From assembly GCA_964617875.1 (NCBI GenBank), contig CAZUAI010000002.1, forward strand, positions 62,001-126,000: a stretch of 64,000 nucleotides of DNA. The letters run 5' to 3'. This document shows, in pieces, positions 57,603 to 64,000 of this stretch (position 1 is the first letter of the stretch; every line of letters begins with the position of its first letter). The notes beneath the pieces were generated by a model, which saw only the letters and a program-made list of their open reading frames with translations, did not search any database and had not been told where the DNA came from. Position numbers and translations under genes: made by a program. The DNA comes from CAZMVY01 sp964617875 (GTDB lineage: Bacteria; Planctomycetota; Phycisphaerae; UBA1845; PWPN01).

Positions 57603-60065
57603 ATGATGGGGGCAGTAAGCCCGTCGCGAAGGGATTCCGTGTCGGCGGGCAGGCGGCAACAGTTTGCGGACAGGGATGACCCAAAGGTTGCTGAAGTGAC
57701 AGGAACTGCACAAGAACCGCGCAACGCAGCGACCGACGCCGGCACGGCGTACGGCGTGACCGCGCGAGGATCGTTCGGCCGGGACCGGCTCCTCGTCGTG
57801 GTGTGCGTTCTGCTCGGCGCCGGGGTCGGCGCGTACCGGCTCTGGACCGTGGCACCGCAATTCGCCGCCACCGCCCGCCTGTACGTCGAACCCACGGAAA
57901 CGATCAGCGCGGCCGATCCGGCTTCTTCCGCCTCTGCCAAGGGAAAGGTCGAGGAGCCGGCGCTGCCGCCCACCGATGTGCTGCTTGGGGCCGGCCTGGC
58001 CCAGACGGCGATCCAGATCGGGAACCTGAAGTCGCTTCCCTGCTACGCCAACGAGCCCGACCTCGCGCTGGACATCATCTCGAACCTGGAAGTCAAGACA
58101 GCGGCGTCGCAGTCCGGCGTGGGACAGATTCAGGACCTGAAGTTCACCGGGCCCGATCGCAAGGCGGCGCAGCACGTCCTGGAGAGCATCATCACCGCGT
58201 ACGAAGAGACGGCGGAACAGTGGAGGCTCCGCCGGATCACGGAGCTGCTGGCCTCCCTCGAGAAGCAGCGGATGCTGCTGACCGACCGGCTGCAGAAGAA
58301 ACAGCAGGACCTCGAAGAGTTCAAGGGGTCAAACCCCTCCGCGTTCCGGATGGGCGAGCTGCAGATCCTCGACGGGCGACTGAAGGCGCTCGTTGAGGCG
58401 CGGATTCGTGCCGAACTTCGGCGGATCGAGGCCGAAGTGCGGTTGCGGGTGCTGGAGGCGATGGCGGGCACGACGACGCAACCGGCCGCTGCCGGCGAGG
58501 GGAATTCCGGCGCCGGAGACCTTGCGGATGTCCTGGCCTTCGACCGGCTCATGGGCCGTGCGAGCTGGGGAACCGAGGAGCCAGGCCATTTCGGCTCGGC
58601 CCGCCCGAACTGGCCCGCGGGCCCGTCGGCGGCCTCACCCGCTGCCGGGTTGAAGCCCCCGACCTCCGTCGGCGCGGACGAGATGGATCTCGAAGCGGAG
58701 CGACGACAGGTCGCGCAGCTCGCCGAAAGCTGGGGACCGGACCATCCGAAGCTGCAGGCCGCCAAGGCGCGGCTTGCGGAACTGGAACGCAACGCCCGCC
58801 GGCAGGCCGAGCGATCAATCCGCGCCGCGCAGGCCTATTTCCAGTATTGCCGCGATGAAGAGGACCGGCTGCAGCGGACCATCGAAATCCAGCGCGCGTC
58901 GGCGTCGGATGACGTGGGCAGCGAATCGGCCATTCGGGCCCAGATTCTGCAACAGGTGGTGGAGCGCACCGGGAAGATCCTGACCGCGGTCTGCGAACGG
59001 ATCGACCGCTTGAGCCTCGAGTCGGCGGCGGCCGGAATCGGCAGCTTCCGGATCACGACGCTGGTCCCGCCGAATACGGCGCCCGTGGTGACCGCCAACC
59101 AGGGGCCCAAGCTGTTTCTCGTTCCGACCGGTATCGGATTGCTCGTCGGATTCGCGTTGTCGTACCTGTCCGGGTCGAAGAAGGCGGCGGCCCCGTCGCC
59201 GGTTCGCCCGATGCGGACGGAATACCGCCCGGTGACGCCACGCGAGTTCATCCTGGGCTACGTTCCGGCGATGCCGCGGGACGGCGGGCGGGGCTCCGAG
59301 CGGACGATGGGGACCTGGGTCTTGCGTGAATCCGGCTCCAAGGCGTCAAAGGCCTTCCGCCGGCTCGCCAAGCGGGTTGTGCAGGCCTCAGGCCGCATGG
59401 ATGCGCGTTGCGTGCTCGTTTCGAGCACCGAGCCGCGGGAAGGAAAGTCGGTCGTTCTGGCGAACCTGGCGACGGCGATCGCACAGTCGGGCCGAAGCGT
59501 ACTGCTCATTGATGCCAACTACGACCATCCGTCGCAGCATGTCCTGCTGTCGGATGTCCTGTCGCTCGGGGGCGGGCCGGCGGAGCCGGTCGAGGTCTCC
59601 GAAGAGGCATTCGAGAGCGGGCGCATCGTGATGCGGACGCAGCTGGAGACGCTCTCGCTGGTTCCGGCGTGGCCGAAGCCCGAGCGTCCGTCGGAGATCC
59701 TGAAGTCGTCGGCGATGCGCGAGTTCATCCGCCAGGGCCGGGCGAAGTACGACCTGATCCTCATTGACGGTCCGGCCGTAAGCGATCGCGAGAGCATCGA
59801 CCGCCTGGCCGAGTCGGCGGACGCGGTGGCGTACGTGTCGGACGCGGCCAACATGACGACGGGGAAAGAGAAAGAGATTGCGCGGCAGGTGGATCTGCCG
59901 GCATTGGGTCTGGTGGTCAACACGATTCCCCCCGTGCCCGCGGCGGCTTCGTCGTCACGGAAGCGCAAGGCCGCGGCTCCGGCCGAAGACTTGAGCGGGA
60001 TGTGGCCGGAGAGCGAGCCGCGGCGCCCGGCGGGGTCGGGCGAGGGCACGAAAGAGACACCGTGA
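57603..60065 (+). CDS. Wzz-type chain-length protein fused to a BY-kinase-like ATPase
   Basis: An 820-aa inner-membrane polysaccharide co-polymerase. A Wzz domain spans about 60-530: helix 'RLLVVVCVLLGAGVGAYRLW' (about 62-81), long periplasmic coiled coils, then a second helix near 'LFLVPTGIGLLVGFALSYL'. The cytoplasmic C-terminus has a P-loop 'STEPREGKS' (608-616, K615), 'VLLIDANYD' and 'YDLILIDGPAV', as in CapB/Wzc kinases. Two oddities: the P-loop has Arg where Gly is usual (P-R-E-G-K), and the C-terminal tyrosine cluster is missing. It may therefore bind nucleotide without autophosphorylation. First gene of the plus-strand export operon, diverging from wecA-like. Confidence 0.85.
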   Translation: MMGAVSPSRRDSVSAGRRQQFADRDDPKVAEVTGTAQEPRNAATDAGTAYGVTARGSFGRDRLLVVVCVLLGAGVGAYRLWTVAPQFAATARLYVEPTETISAADPASSASAKGKVEEPALPPTDVLLGAGLAQTAIQIGNLKSLPCYANEPDLALDIISNLEVKTAASQSGVGQIQDLKFTGPDRKAAQHVLESIITAYEETAEQWRLRRITELLASLEKQRMLLTDRLQKKQQDLEEFKGSNPSAFRMGELQILDGRLKALVEARIRAELRRIEAEVRLRVLEAMAGTTTQPAAAGEGNSGAGDLADVLAFDRLMGRASWGTEEPGHFGSARPNWPAGPSAASPAAGLKPPTSVGADEMDLEAERRQVAQLAESWGPDHPKLQAAKARLAELERNARRQAERSIRAAQAYFQYCRDEEDRLQRTIEIQRASASDDVGSESAIRAQILQQVVERTGKILTAVCERIDRLSLESAAAGIGSFRITTLVPPNTAPVVTANQGPKLFLVPTGIGLLVGFALSYLSGSKKAAAPSPVRPMRTEYRPVTPREFILGYVPAMPRDGGRGSERTMGTWVLRESGSKASKAFRRLAKRVVQASGRMDARCVLVSSTEPREGKSVVLANLATAIAQSGRSVLLIDANYDHPSQHVLLSDVLSLGGGPAEPVEVSEEAFESGRIVMRTQLETLSLVPAWPKPERPSEILKSSAMREFIRQGRAKYDLILIDGPAVSDRESIDRLAESADAVAYVSDAANMTTGKEKEIARQVDLPALGLVVNTIPPVPAAASSSRKRKAAAPAEDLSGMWPESEPRRPAGSGEGTKETP

Positions 60066-60108
60066 CCGCCCCGCAGGCGGAGATGACCTGAAAAAGAGAG
60101 TCTGGGCC

Positions 60109-61371
60109 ATGTGCGCAAGGATGACACACGGACGTGCGATTCAACCGGCGACGCTGGCGTTGCTGGCGGTGATCTCCTTGAGCATGCCGGCGTGCAATGC
60201 CCCCGACTACAAGGGGATGCCGATCGAGCAGTTCCAGGAGCTGGTCGCCCAGGAGGAGGCCGAGTGGCACGCGCAGGCGACGTCCCGGCCGGCCGGCGTT
60301 CCGACGACGCGGCCGATGGCCACGCCGCCCGAGTACCGCGTCGGTCCGCTCGACGTGCTGAATGTGACGGTCTACGGCGTGGATTCGCTCGATGCCCCGA
60401 CGGTCATCCCGGCCCGCGTGGCCGAGGACGGGTGCGTCACGCTGCCGCTGGTCGGCGCCGTCTCTGTCGCGGACCAGTCGCTCGCACAGATTGAAAAGAC
60501 CATCGCGGCGGCCTACTCCCCGAAGTATCTGCGCAATCCGCGCGTCCTGGTCGAGATGAAGGAATACCATCTGACCAACGTGCTGGTGGTCGGAGGCATC
60601 GAGGGCGCCCGCGAGGTGCCGCTGCGCCGGAACGAACGGACGGTGTTCTGCTCCCTCGCGAAGGGGCCGTCCGGCGGCCCCGGCCAGATCGCCCAGCAGG
60701 TGCTGGTGCAGCCCGCCGCCGACCCGTACAAGCTCGAATCGTACGATCTCACGCAGGCGGGCGAAGTCGTCCGACTGATGAACCGGCCCCCACTCGAGGA
60801 AAGCGACATCGTCATTGCGCGGTCGGCCCCGCCGCCGGCGGTGTACATCTTCGGCCTGACGGGCGGCGGCTCGTACGGTACGGTCGGCCGCGGCGGAGGC
60901 TTCCGGAGCGGCACGGCGACGAGCAGCAGCTTCGGGACCGGCGGCGTGTTCCCGATCCCGGAGACGGGCCTGCGGCTGCGGCAGGCGATTGCCGGGGCCG
61001 GCGGCGTGCCCACGGCGTTTGATGCGGACAAGATCGTCCTGACGCGGCGGATGCGCAGCGGCCAGGACGTGCAGGTCGTCTTCAAGTGGAAGGAACTCGC
61101 CGTCGGCAATCAGCCTGATGTGGACCTGAAGCCGGGCGACATCATCGAGATCCCGCACACGGCTCAGACCCGCATCGAGGAGGTTTTGCGGAACGCGGTC
61201 GTCCTCCAGGCGGGCGTGAGCGCGGTCTGGGACCCGATTGCCCAGTTCGTGCCGTACAACGTGCGCGTGAGCGACGGCTACAACAACGGCTGGAACATCC
61301 GCAAGCTGGTACTGTCGGATCTGGCGTTGAAGGCGGCCAACAAGGCCACCTCGCCGATCCTCGGACCTTGA
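60109..61371 (+). CDS. Polysaccharide export outer-membrane protein (Wza-like)
   Basis: A 420-aa exporter with N-terminal signal ('LALLAVISLSMPACNAP'; the Cys suggests a lipoprotein), a Poly_export domain ('EYRVGPLDVLNVTVYGVDSL', 'VAEDGCVTLPLVGAVSVADQSL') and two SLBB-type domains. A Gly/Ser-rich loop ('TGGGSYGTVGRGGGFRSGTA') lies between the latter. Wza forms the outer-membrane channel of capsule and exopolysaccharide export. It follows the Wzz-like gene by 43 nt. Confidence 0.9.
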   Translation: MCARMTHGRAIQPATLALLAVISLSMPACNAPDYKGMPIEQFQELVAQEEAEWHAQATSRPAGVPTTRPMATPPEYRVGPLDVLNVTVYGVDSLDAPTVIPARVAEDGCVTLPLVGAVSVADQSLAQIEKTIAAAYSPKYLRNPRVLVEMKEYHLTNVLVVGGIEGAREVPLRRNERTVFCSLAKGPSGGPGQIAQQVLVQPAADPYKLESYDLTQAGEVVRLMNRPPLEESDIVIARSAPPPAVYIFGLTGGGSYGTVGRGGGFRSGTATSSSFGTGGVFPIPETGLRLRQAIAGAGGVPTAFDADKIVLTRRMRSGQDVQVVFKWKELAVGNQPDVDLKPGDIIEIPHTAQTRIEEVLRNAVVLQAGVSAVWDPIAQFVPYNVRVSDGYNNGWNIRKLVLSDLALKAANKATSPILGP

Positions 61372-61616
61372 ACGTTCTGAACCGGTGGGGAAGGAGCCGC
61401 TCGAACGGGCGGCCGGCTCCTGCGGGAACGGCCGGCGAGAGCGAAGCCGTCGCGGGCCTGGCGGCCCGGGACGGCAAAGACGAGACGAGTTGCGTAGAGC
61501 CGCTGAACCGGGCGAGCCTCAAGCAAGACGCTTTGGGATCGCATCGGGCAGGGTCCGTCGTCATTCGGCGAGGACCCACGGGCACGGAGTGCACGCACGC
61601 GGCGCCGGCAGGCGAA

Positions 61617-62528
61617 ATGACGGCACTGGATTACCCACGCTCGAGCGTCTGGTCGAACGATCAGGCTCCACAGGCCCCCGGCGGGACCGGGCCCGATGAC
61701 GGCATGCAGGACGTGCCCGTCGTCGAAATCTCACCGGCTCTGCGGACATGGCCGGCGATGCTCGGGACGCTGTGGACGCGGCGCGAGGTCATCGCCTATC
61801 TGGCCTGGCGCGATATCCGGGCGCGGTATCATCAGACGACGCTGGGCGTGCTGTGGACGCTGATGCAGCCGCTGGCGGCGACACTGGTCTACGCCGTCGT
61901 GTTCGGCAAACTCGTCAAGATCCGGTCGGGCGAGGTGCCCTATCCGTTGTTCATCATGTCCGGGATCCTGACGTGGCAGTTCGTCGCGTCGTCGATCCAA
62001 CGGTCGGCAAACAGCCTCATGGCCAACAGCGGCGTGATTCGCAAGGTCTACTTCCCGCGGCTGGCCGTACCGCTGGCCGCGGTGGTCACGAGCCTGGTCG
62101 AGTTCGCGGCGGCCTGCATCGTGCTCCTCGGGCTGGCCGCATTCTACGGCATGGCGCCGACGCCGCGGCTCCTGCTGCTGCCGGTCATGCTGCTGCTGGC
62201 CGGGGCGACGAGCCTCGGGATCGGCATGCTGCTGGCCAGCATCGACTGCCGGTTCCGGGATGTGATGCAGGGGCTCGGCTTTGCGTTGCAGATGTGGATG
62301 TTCCTCACGCCGATCCTGTACCCGTTCTCGATGGTGCCGGAGCGCTACCAGGACCTGATCCGGTGCAACCCGATGACCGGCGTGATCGGCGGGTTCCGCT
62401 GGGTGTTCCTCGGGGTTCCGCTCGACTGGACGGCGATGGCCCTGTCGGTCGCATGGGCGGCGTTGTTCCTGGTCGCGGGCGGCGGGATGTTCCGCCGGCT
62501 CGATCGGGCGGCGGCGGACGTTCTCTGA
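61617..62528 (+). CDS. ABC-2 polysaccharide transporter permease (Wzm-like)
   Basis: A 303-aa membrane protein with about six helices and the family opening 'RREVIAYLAWRDIRARYHQTTLGVLWTLMQP'. 'YFPRLAVPLAAVVTSLVEF' and 'LQMWMFLTPILYPFSMVPERY' are typical too. It exports lipid-linked glycan with Wzt. The start is uncertain: the frame is open from 61368 (TTG, overlapping the wza stop), but the family begins near the ATGs at 61617 or 61701. I used 61617, leaving 245 nt with a hairpin (GGAGCCG/CGGCTCC, about 61394-61433). Confidence 0.85.
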   Translation: MTALDYPRSSVWSNDQAPQAPGGTGPDDGMQDVPVVEISPALRTWPAMLGTLWTRREVIAYLAWRDIRARYHQTTLGVLWTLMQPLAATLVYAVVFGKLVKIRSGEVPYPLFIMSGILTWQFVASSIQRSANSLMANSGVIRKVYFPRLAVPLAAVVTSLVEFAAACIVLLGLAAFYGMAPTPRLLLLPVMLLLAGATSLGIGMLLASIDCRFRDVMQGLGFALQMWMFLTPILYPFSMVPERYQDLIRCNPMTGVIGGFRWVFLGVPLDWTAMALSVAWAALFLVAGGGMFRRLDRAAADVL

Positions 62529-62549
62529 ACAGGGGTGCTTCTCGTCGGC

Positions 62550-63788
62550 ATGGCGGCAGCCATCACAGTTCAAGGGCTCGGCAAGCGATACCGGATTCCG
62601 CCGGTTCGCGGGCGGCACGACGGCTGGCGGAGCCGACTGCCCTGGCGGGCCCAGCGATCGCACGACCTGTGGGCGTTGCGCGACGTGTCGTTCGAGATTT
62701 GCCCGGGCGAGTGCCTGGGGGTCATCGGCCGGAACGGCGCCGGCAAGAGCACGCTGCTCAAAATCCTGAGCGGCATCGTCCACCCTACGACGGGGCGTGC
62801 GCGGATGCGCGGCCGGGTTTCCAGCCTCCTCGAGGTCGGGACCGGCTTTCACCCGGACCTGACCGGCCGCGAGAATGTATTCCTCAACGGTGCGCTGCTG
62901 GGCATGACCCGGGCGGAGATCCGGCGGAAGTTCGACGAGATCGTGGCATTCGCCGAGGTCGAGGAGTTCATCGACACGCCGATCAAACACTACAGCAGCG
63001 GGATGCAGGTGCGCCTGGCGTTCGCGGTCGCGGCCCACCTCGTCAACGACATCATGCTGGTGGATGAGGTGCTGGCCGTCGGCGACATCCAGTTTCAGAA
63101 GCGATGCCTGCAGCGTATGGGTTCGTTCGGCCGCGACGAGGGCCGGACGGTCCTGTACGTCAGCCACAACCTGGCGTCGGTCCGCACGCTGTGCCCGAAG
63201 GTGCTCTGGCTGCGCAACGGCCGGGTCGAGCAGTTCGGCGACAGCGAGGCGGTCATCGAGGCTTACGCGCGAACAGCGTGCACGATTGTCAGCGGCGCCG
63301 ACCTGAATACGGCGGATCGCGTCGGTTCGGGCGAGCTGCGTTTCACGCGCGGGGGCGTGGTCGGCCCGCACGGCGACTACGCCTCGACGGCCGAGTGGGG
63401 CCGGCGGTGCGTGATCCGGGCGGAGTTCGACATTCGTCAACCCGTGCAGGACCTGTTCTTCGCGTGCGGCCTGGACAGTGTGTACGGCGCGCGAGTGACC
63501 ACGGCCAGCAGCAACTGGACGACTACTCCGCGGACAGGCCGGCTGACGGAGAACGGCGCGGTCGAATTCGTGTTCGACCCGCTGTACGTGATGCCGGGCG
63601 AATACCTGGCGACGCTGTCGAGCATGACCCCGGACGGCCGATACGTCGATCGCATCGTCGAGGCGTTCCGCTTCGAGGTCCACCGGCGGCAGAGGCCGGG
63701 GGCCATCACGCCGCTGAACGCGAATTCCGGCCAGTGCCTGCTCCCGTTCGAGGTACACGTTCGCGCGGGAGAGCCCTGCCTCGCATGA
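62550..63788 (+). CDS. ABC polysaccharide transporter ATPase (Wzt-like) with C-terminal domain
   Basis: A 412-aa ATPase partner of the permease. The nucleotide domain (about 1-240) has Walker A 'GRNGAGKST', signature 'YSSGMQ', Walker B 'IMLVDEVLAVGD' and H-loop 'VSHN'. Residues about 265-410 form the Wzt_C-type beta domain that in O-antigen transporters reads the chain terminus ('RRCVIRAEFDIRQPVQDLFFACGLD'). This implies terminus-capped glycan export. ATG 62550 is preferred over GTG 62535; neither has a perfect SD. Confidence 0.88.
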   Translation: MAAAITVQGLGKRYRIPPVRGRHDGWRSRLPWRAQRSHDLWALRDVSFEICPGECLGVIGRNGAGKSTLLKILSGIVHPTTGRARMRGRVSSLLEVGTGFHPDLTGRENVFLNGALLGMTRAEIRRKFDEIVAFAEVEEFIDTPIKHYSSGMQVRLAFAVAAHLVNDIMLVDEVLAVGDIQFQKRCLQRMGSFGRDEGRTVLYVSHNLASVRTLCPKVLWLRNGRVEQFGDSEAVIEAYARTACTIVSGADLNTADRVGSGELRFTRGGVVGPHGDYASTAEWGRRCVIRAEFDIRQPVQDLFFACGLDSVYGARVTTASSNWTTTPRTGRLTENGAVEFVFDPLYVMPGEYLATLSSMTPDGRYVDRIVEAFRFEVHRRQRPGAITPLNANSGQCLLPFEVHVRAGEPCLA

Positions 63789-64000
63789 AGACGGTACTCG
63801 TCGTCAGTTACATCTTCCCGCCGCTGGGGGGCGCGGGGACGTTCCGATGGCTCAAGCTCTCGCGGTATCTCGGCGAGTGGGGCTATCGTCCGATCGTCCT
63901 CTCGGCGGAGGACCCGTCGCACTGGTGCCGCGACGAATCGCTGACGGCGGAGGTGCCGCCCGACGTGCGGGTGATCCGCCTGCCGAACCGCGAGCGGCGG
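63785..64000 (+). CDS. Glycosyltransferase, GT4-type N-terminal part (runs off the window)
   Basis: The 72 visible codons begin 'MKTVLVVSYIFPPLGGAGTF' and continue 'RWLKLSRYLGEWGYRPIVLS', the N-terminal GT-B fold of GT4-like glycosyltransferases. It starts with an ATGA overlap on wzt, so it belongs to the same operon. The C-terminal catalytic domain is outside the window. Confidence 0.8.
   Translation, partial: MKTVLVVSYIFPPLGGAGTFRWLKLSRYLGEWGYRPIVLSAEDPSHWCRDESLTAEVPPDVRVIRLPNRERR

Noticed and set aside
61368..61616. N-terminal extension of the wzm frame back to a TTG overlapping the wza stop
   Set aside because: The 83 extra residues are unlike Wzm and there is no SD; kept only as a start uncertainty.
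61731..63758. 675-codon minus-strand frame over wzm and wzt
   Set aside because: Arg/His/Pro-rich shadow of two genes with clear ABC motifs.
1..64000. tRNA, rRNA, CRISPR arrays, insertion sequences and prophage genes
   Set aside because: No cloverleaf-like segments with CCA-type ends, no regularly spaced repeats and no transposase or integrase motifs were seen by eye; a tRNAscan or CRISPR search would be decisive.

Overview
This window is GC-rich, densely coding Gram-negative DNA. The mix suggests a Planctomycetota bacterium, perhaps Phycisphaerae-like: a heptose-type LPS pathway, many secreted carbohydrate-active enzymes, McsAB, an Nfn-type transhydrogenase and GTP-type PEP carboxykinase, with large paralogue-poor single-gene operons. 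The assignment is an inference; there is no rRNA or other marker here. I found no tRNA, rRNA, CRISPR, insertion sequence or phage module.

Layout. 0-2.8 kb: a folE-fasciclin operon diverges from a MerR/B12-domain regulator that lacks the cobalamin-ligand histidine; a 9-bp motif recurs at both promoters. 2.9-5.5 kb: LPS inner-core genes (heptosyltransferase, heptose-1-P adenylyltransferase, InaA-like kinase). 5.6-10 kb: sodium/solute symporter, LemA, a glycine-rich RRM protein with a long leader and a perfect terminator, and a membrane acyltransferase. 10-17.3 kb: secreted glycan-degradation block (GH123/DUF4091-like protein, SGNH-GH28 fusion, GH106-like protein), which suggests pectin/rhamnogalacturonan use. 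17.6-24.4 kb: ispF, cysS, leuS, a CYTH protein and a sugar isomerase-like protein. 24.5-30 kb: an ABC exporter with a periplasmic PDZ-like insert and a large secreted protein of unknown function. 30-34.7 kb: mcsAB, a coiled-coil protein, a PilB/GspE-type ATPase and bioD. 34.9-40.1 kb: nfnAB, gdhA and a divergent NrpR-like regulator, a nitrogen/redox block. 40.4-45.2 kb: cysK, a Cys/Met PLP enzyme, a membrane-anchored MsrB-MsrA fusion, a methyltransferase and small proteins. 45.6-48.7 kb: pckG followed at 4 nt by a GH172 protein. 49.1-51.6 kb: ECF sigma factor, anti-sigma factor and an STN-only periplasmic protein. 51.9-64 kb: exopolysaccharide locus (GT2, ExeA-like ATPase, NusG paralogue, WecA-type initiator, Wzz/ATPase, Wza, Wzm, Wzt and the start of a glycosyltransferase that runs off the window).

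Promoters are readable by eye in this genome: TTGnnn, a spacer of 16-18 (usually 17) bp, then TAnnnT. Several sit so close to the start codon that the mRNA should be leaderless or nearly so (waaF-like gene, ispF, the ABC exporter, bioD). Others have ordinary leaders with a Shine-Dalgarno (SD) site. Where a promoter or SD fixes a start codon I used it, so several genes are shorter than the longest open frame.

The most interesting systems are the light/stress-type regulator with repeated operators, the STN-ECF signalling trio, the PDZ-bearing exporter, and the gdhA/NrpR pair. All coordinates and motif counts were read by eye; family assignments are from recognition of motifs, not database searches.
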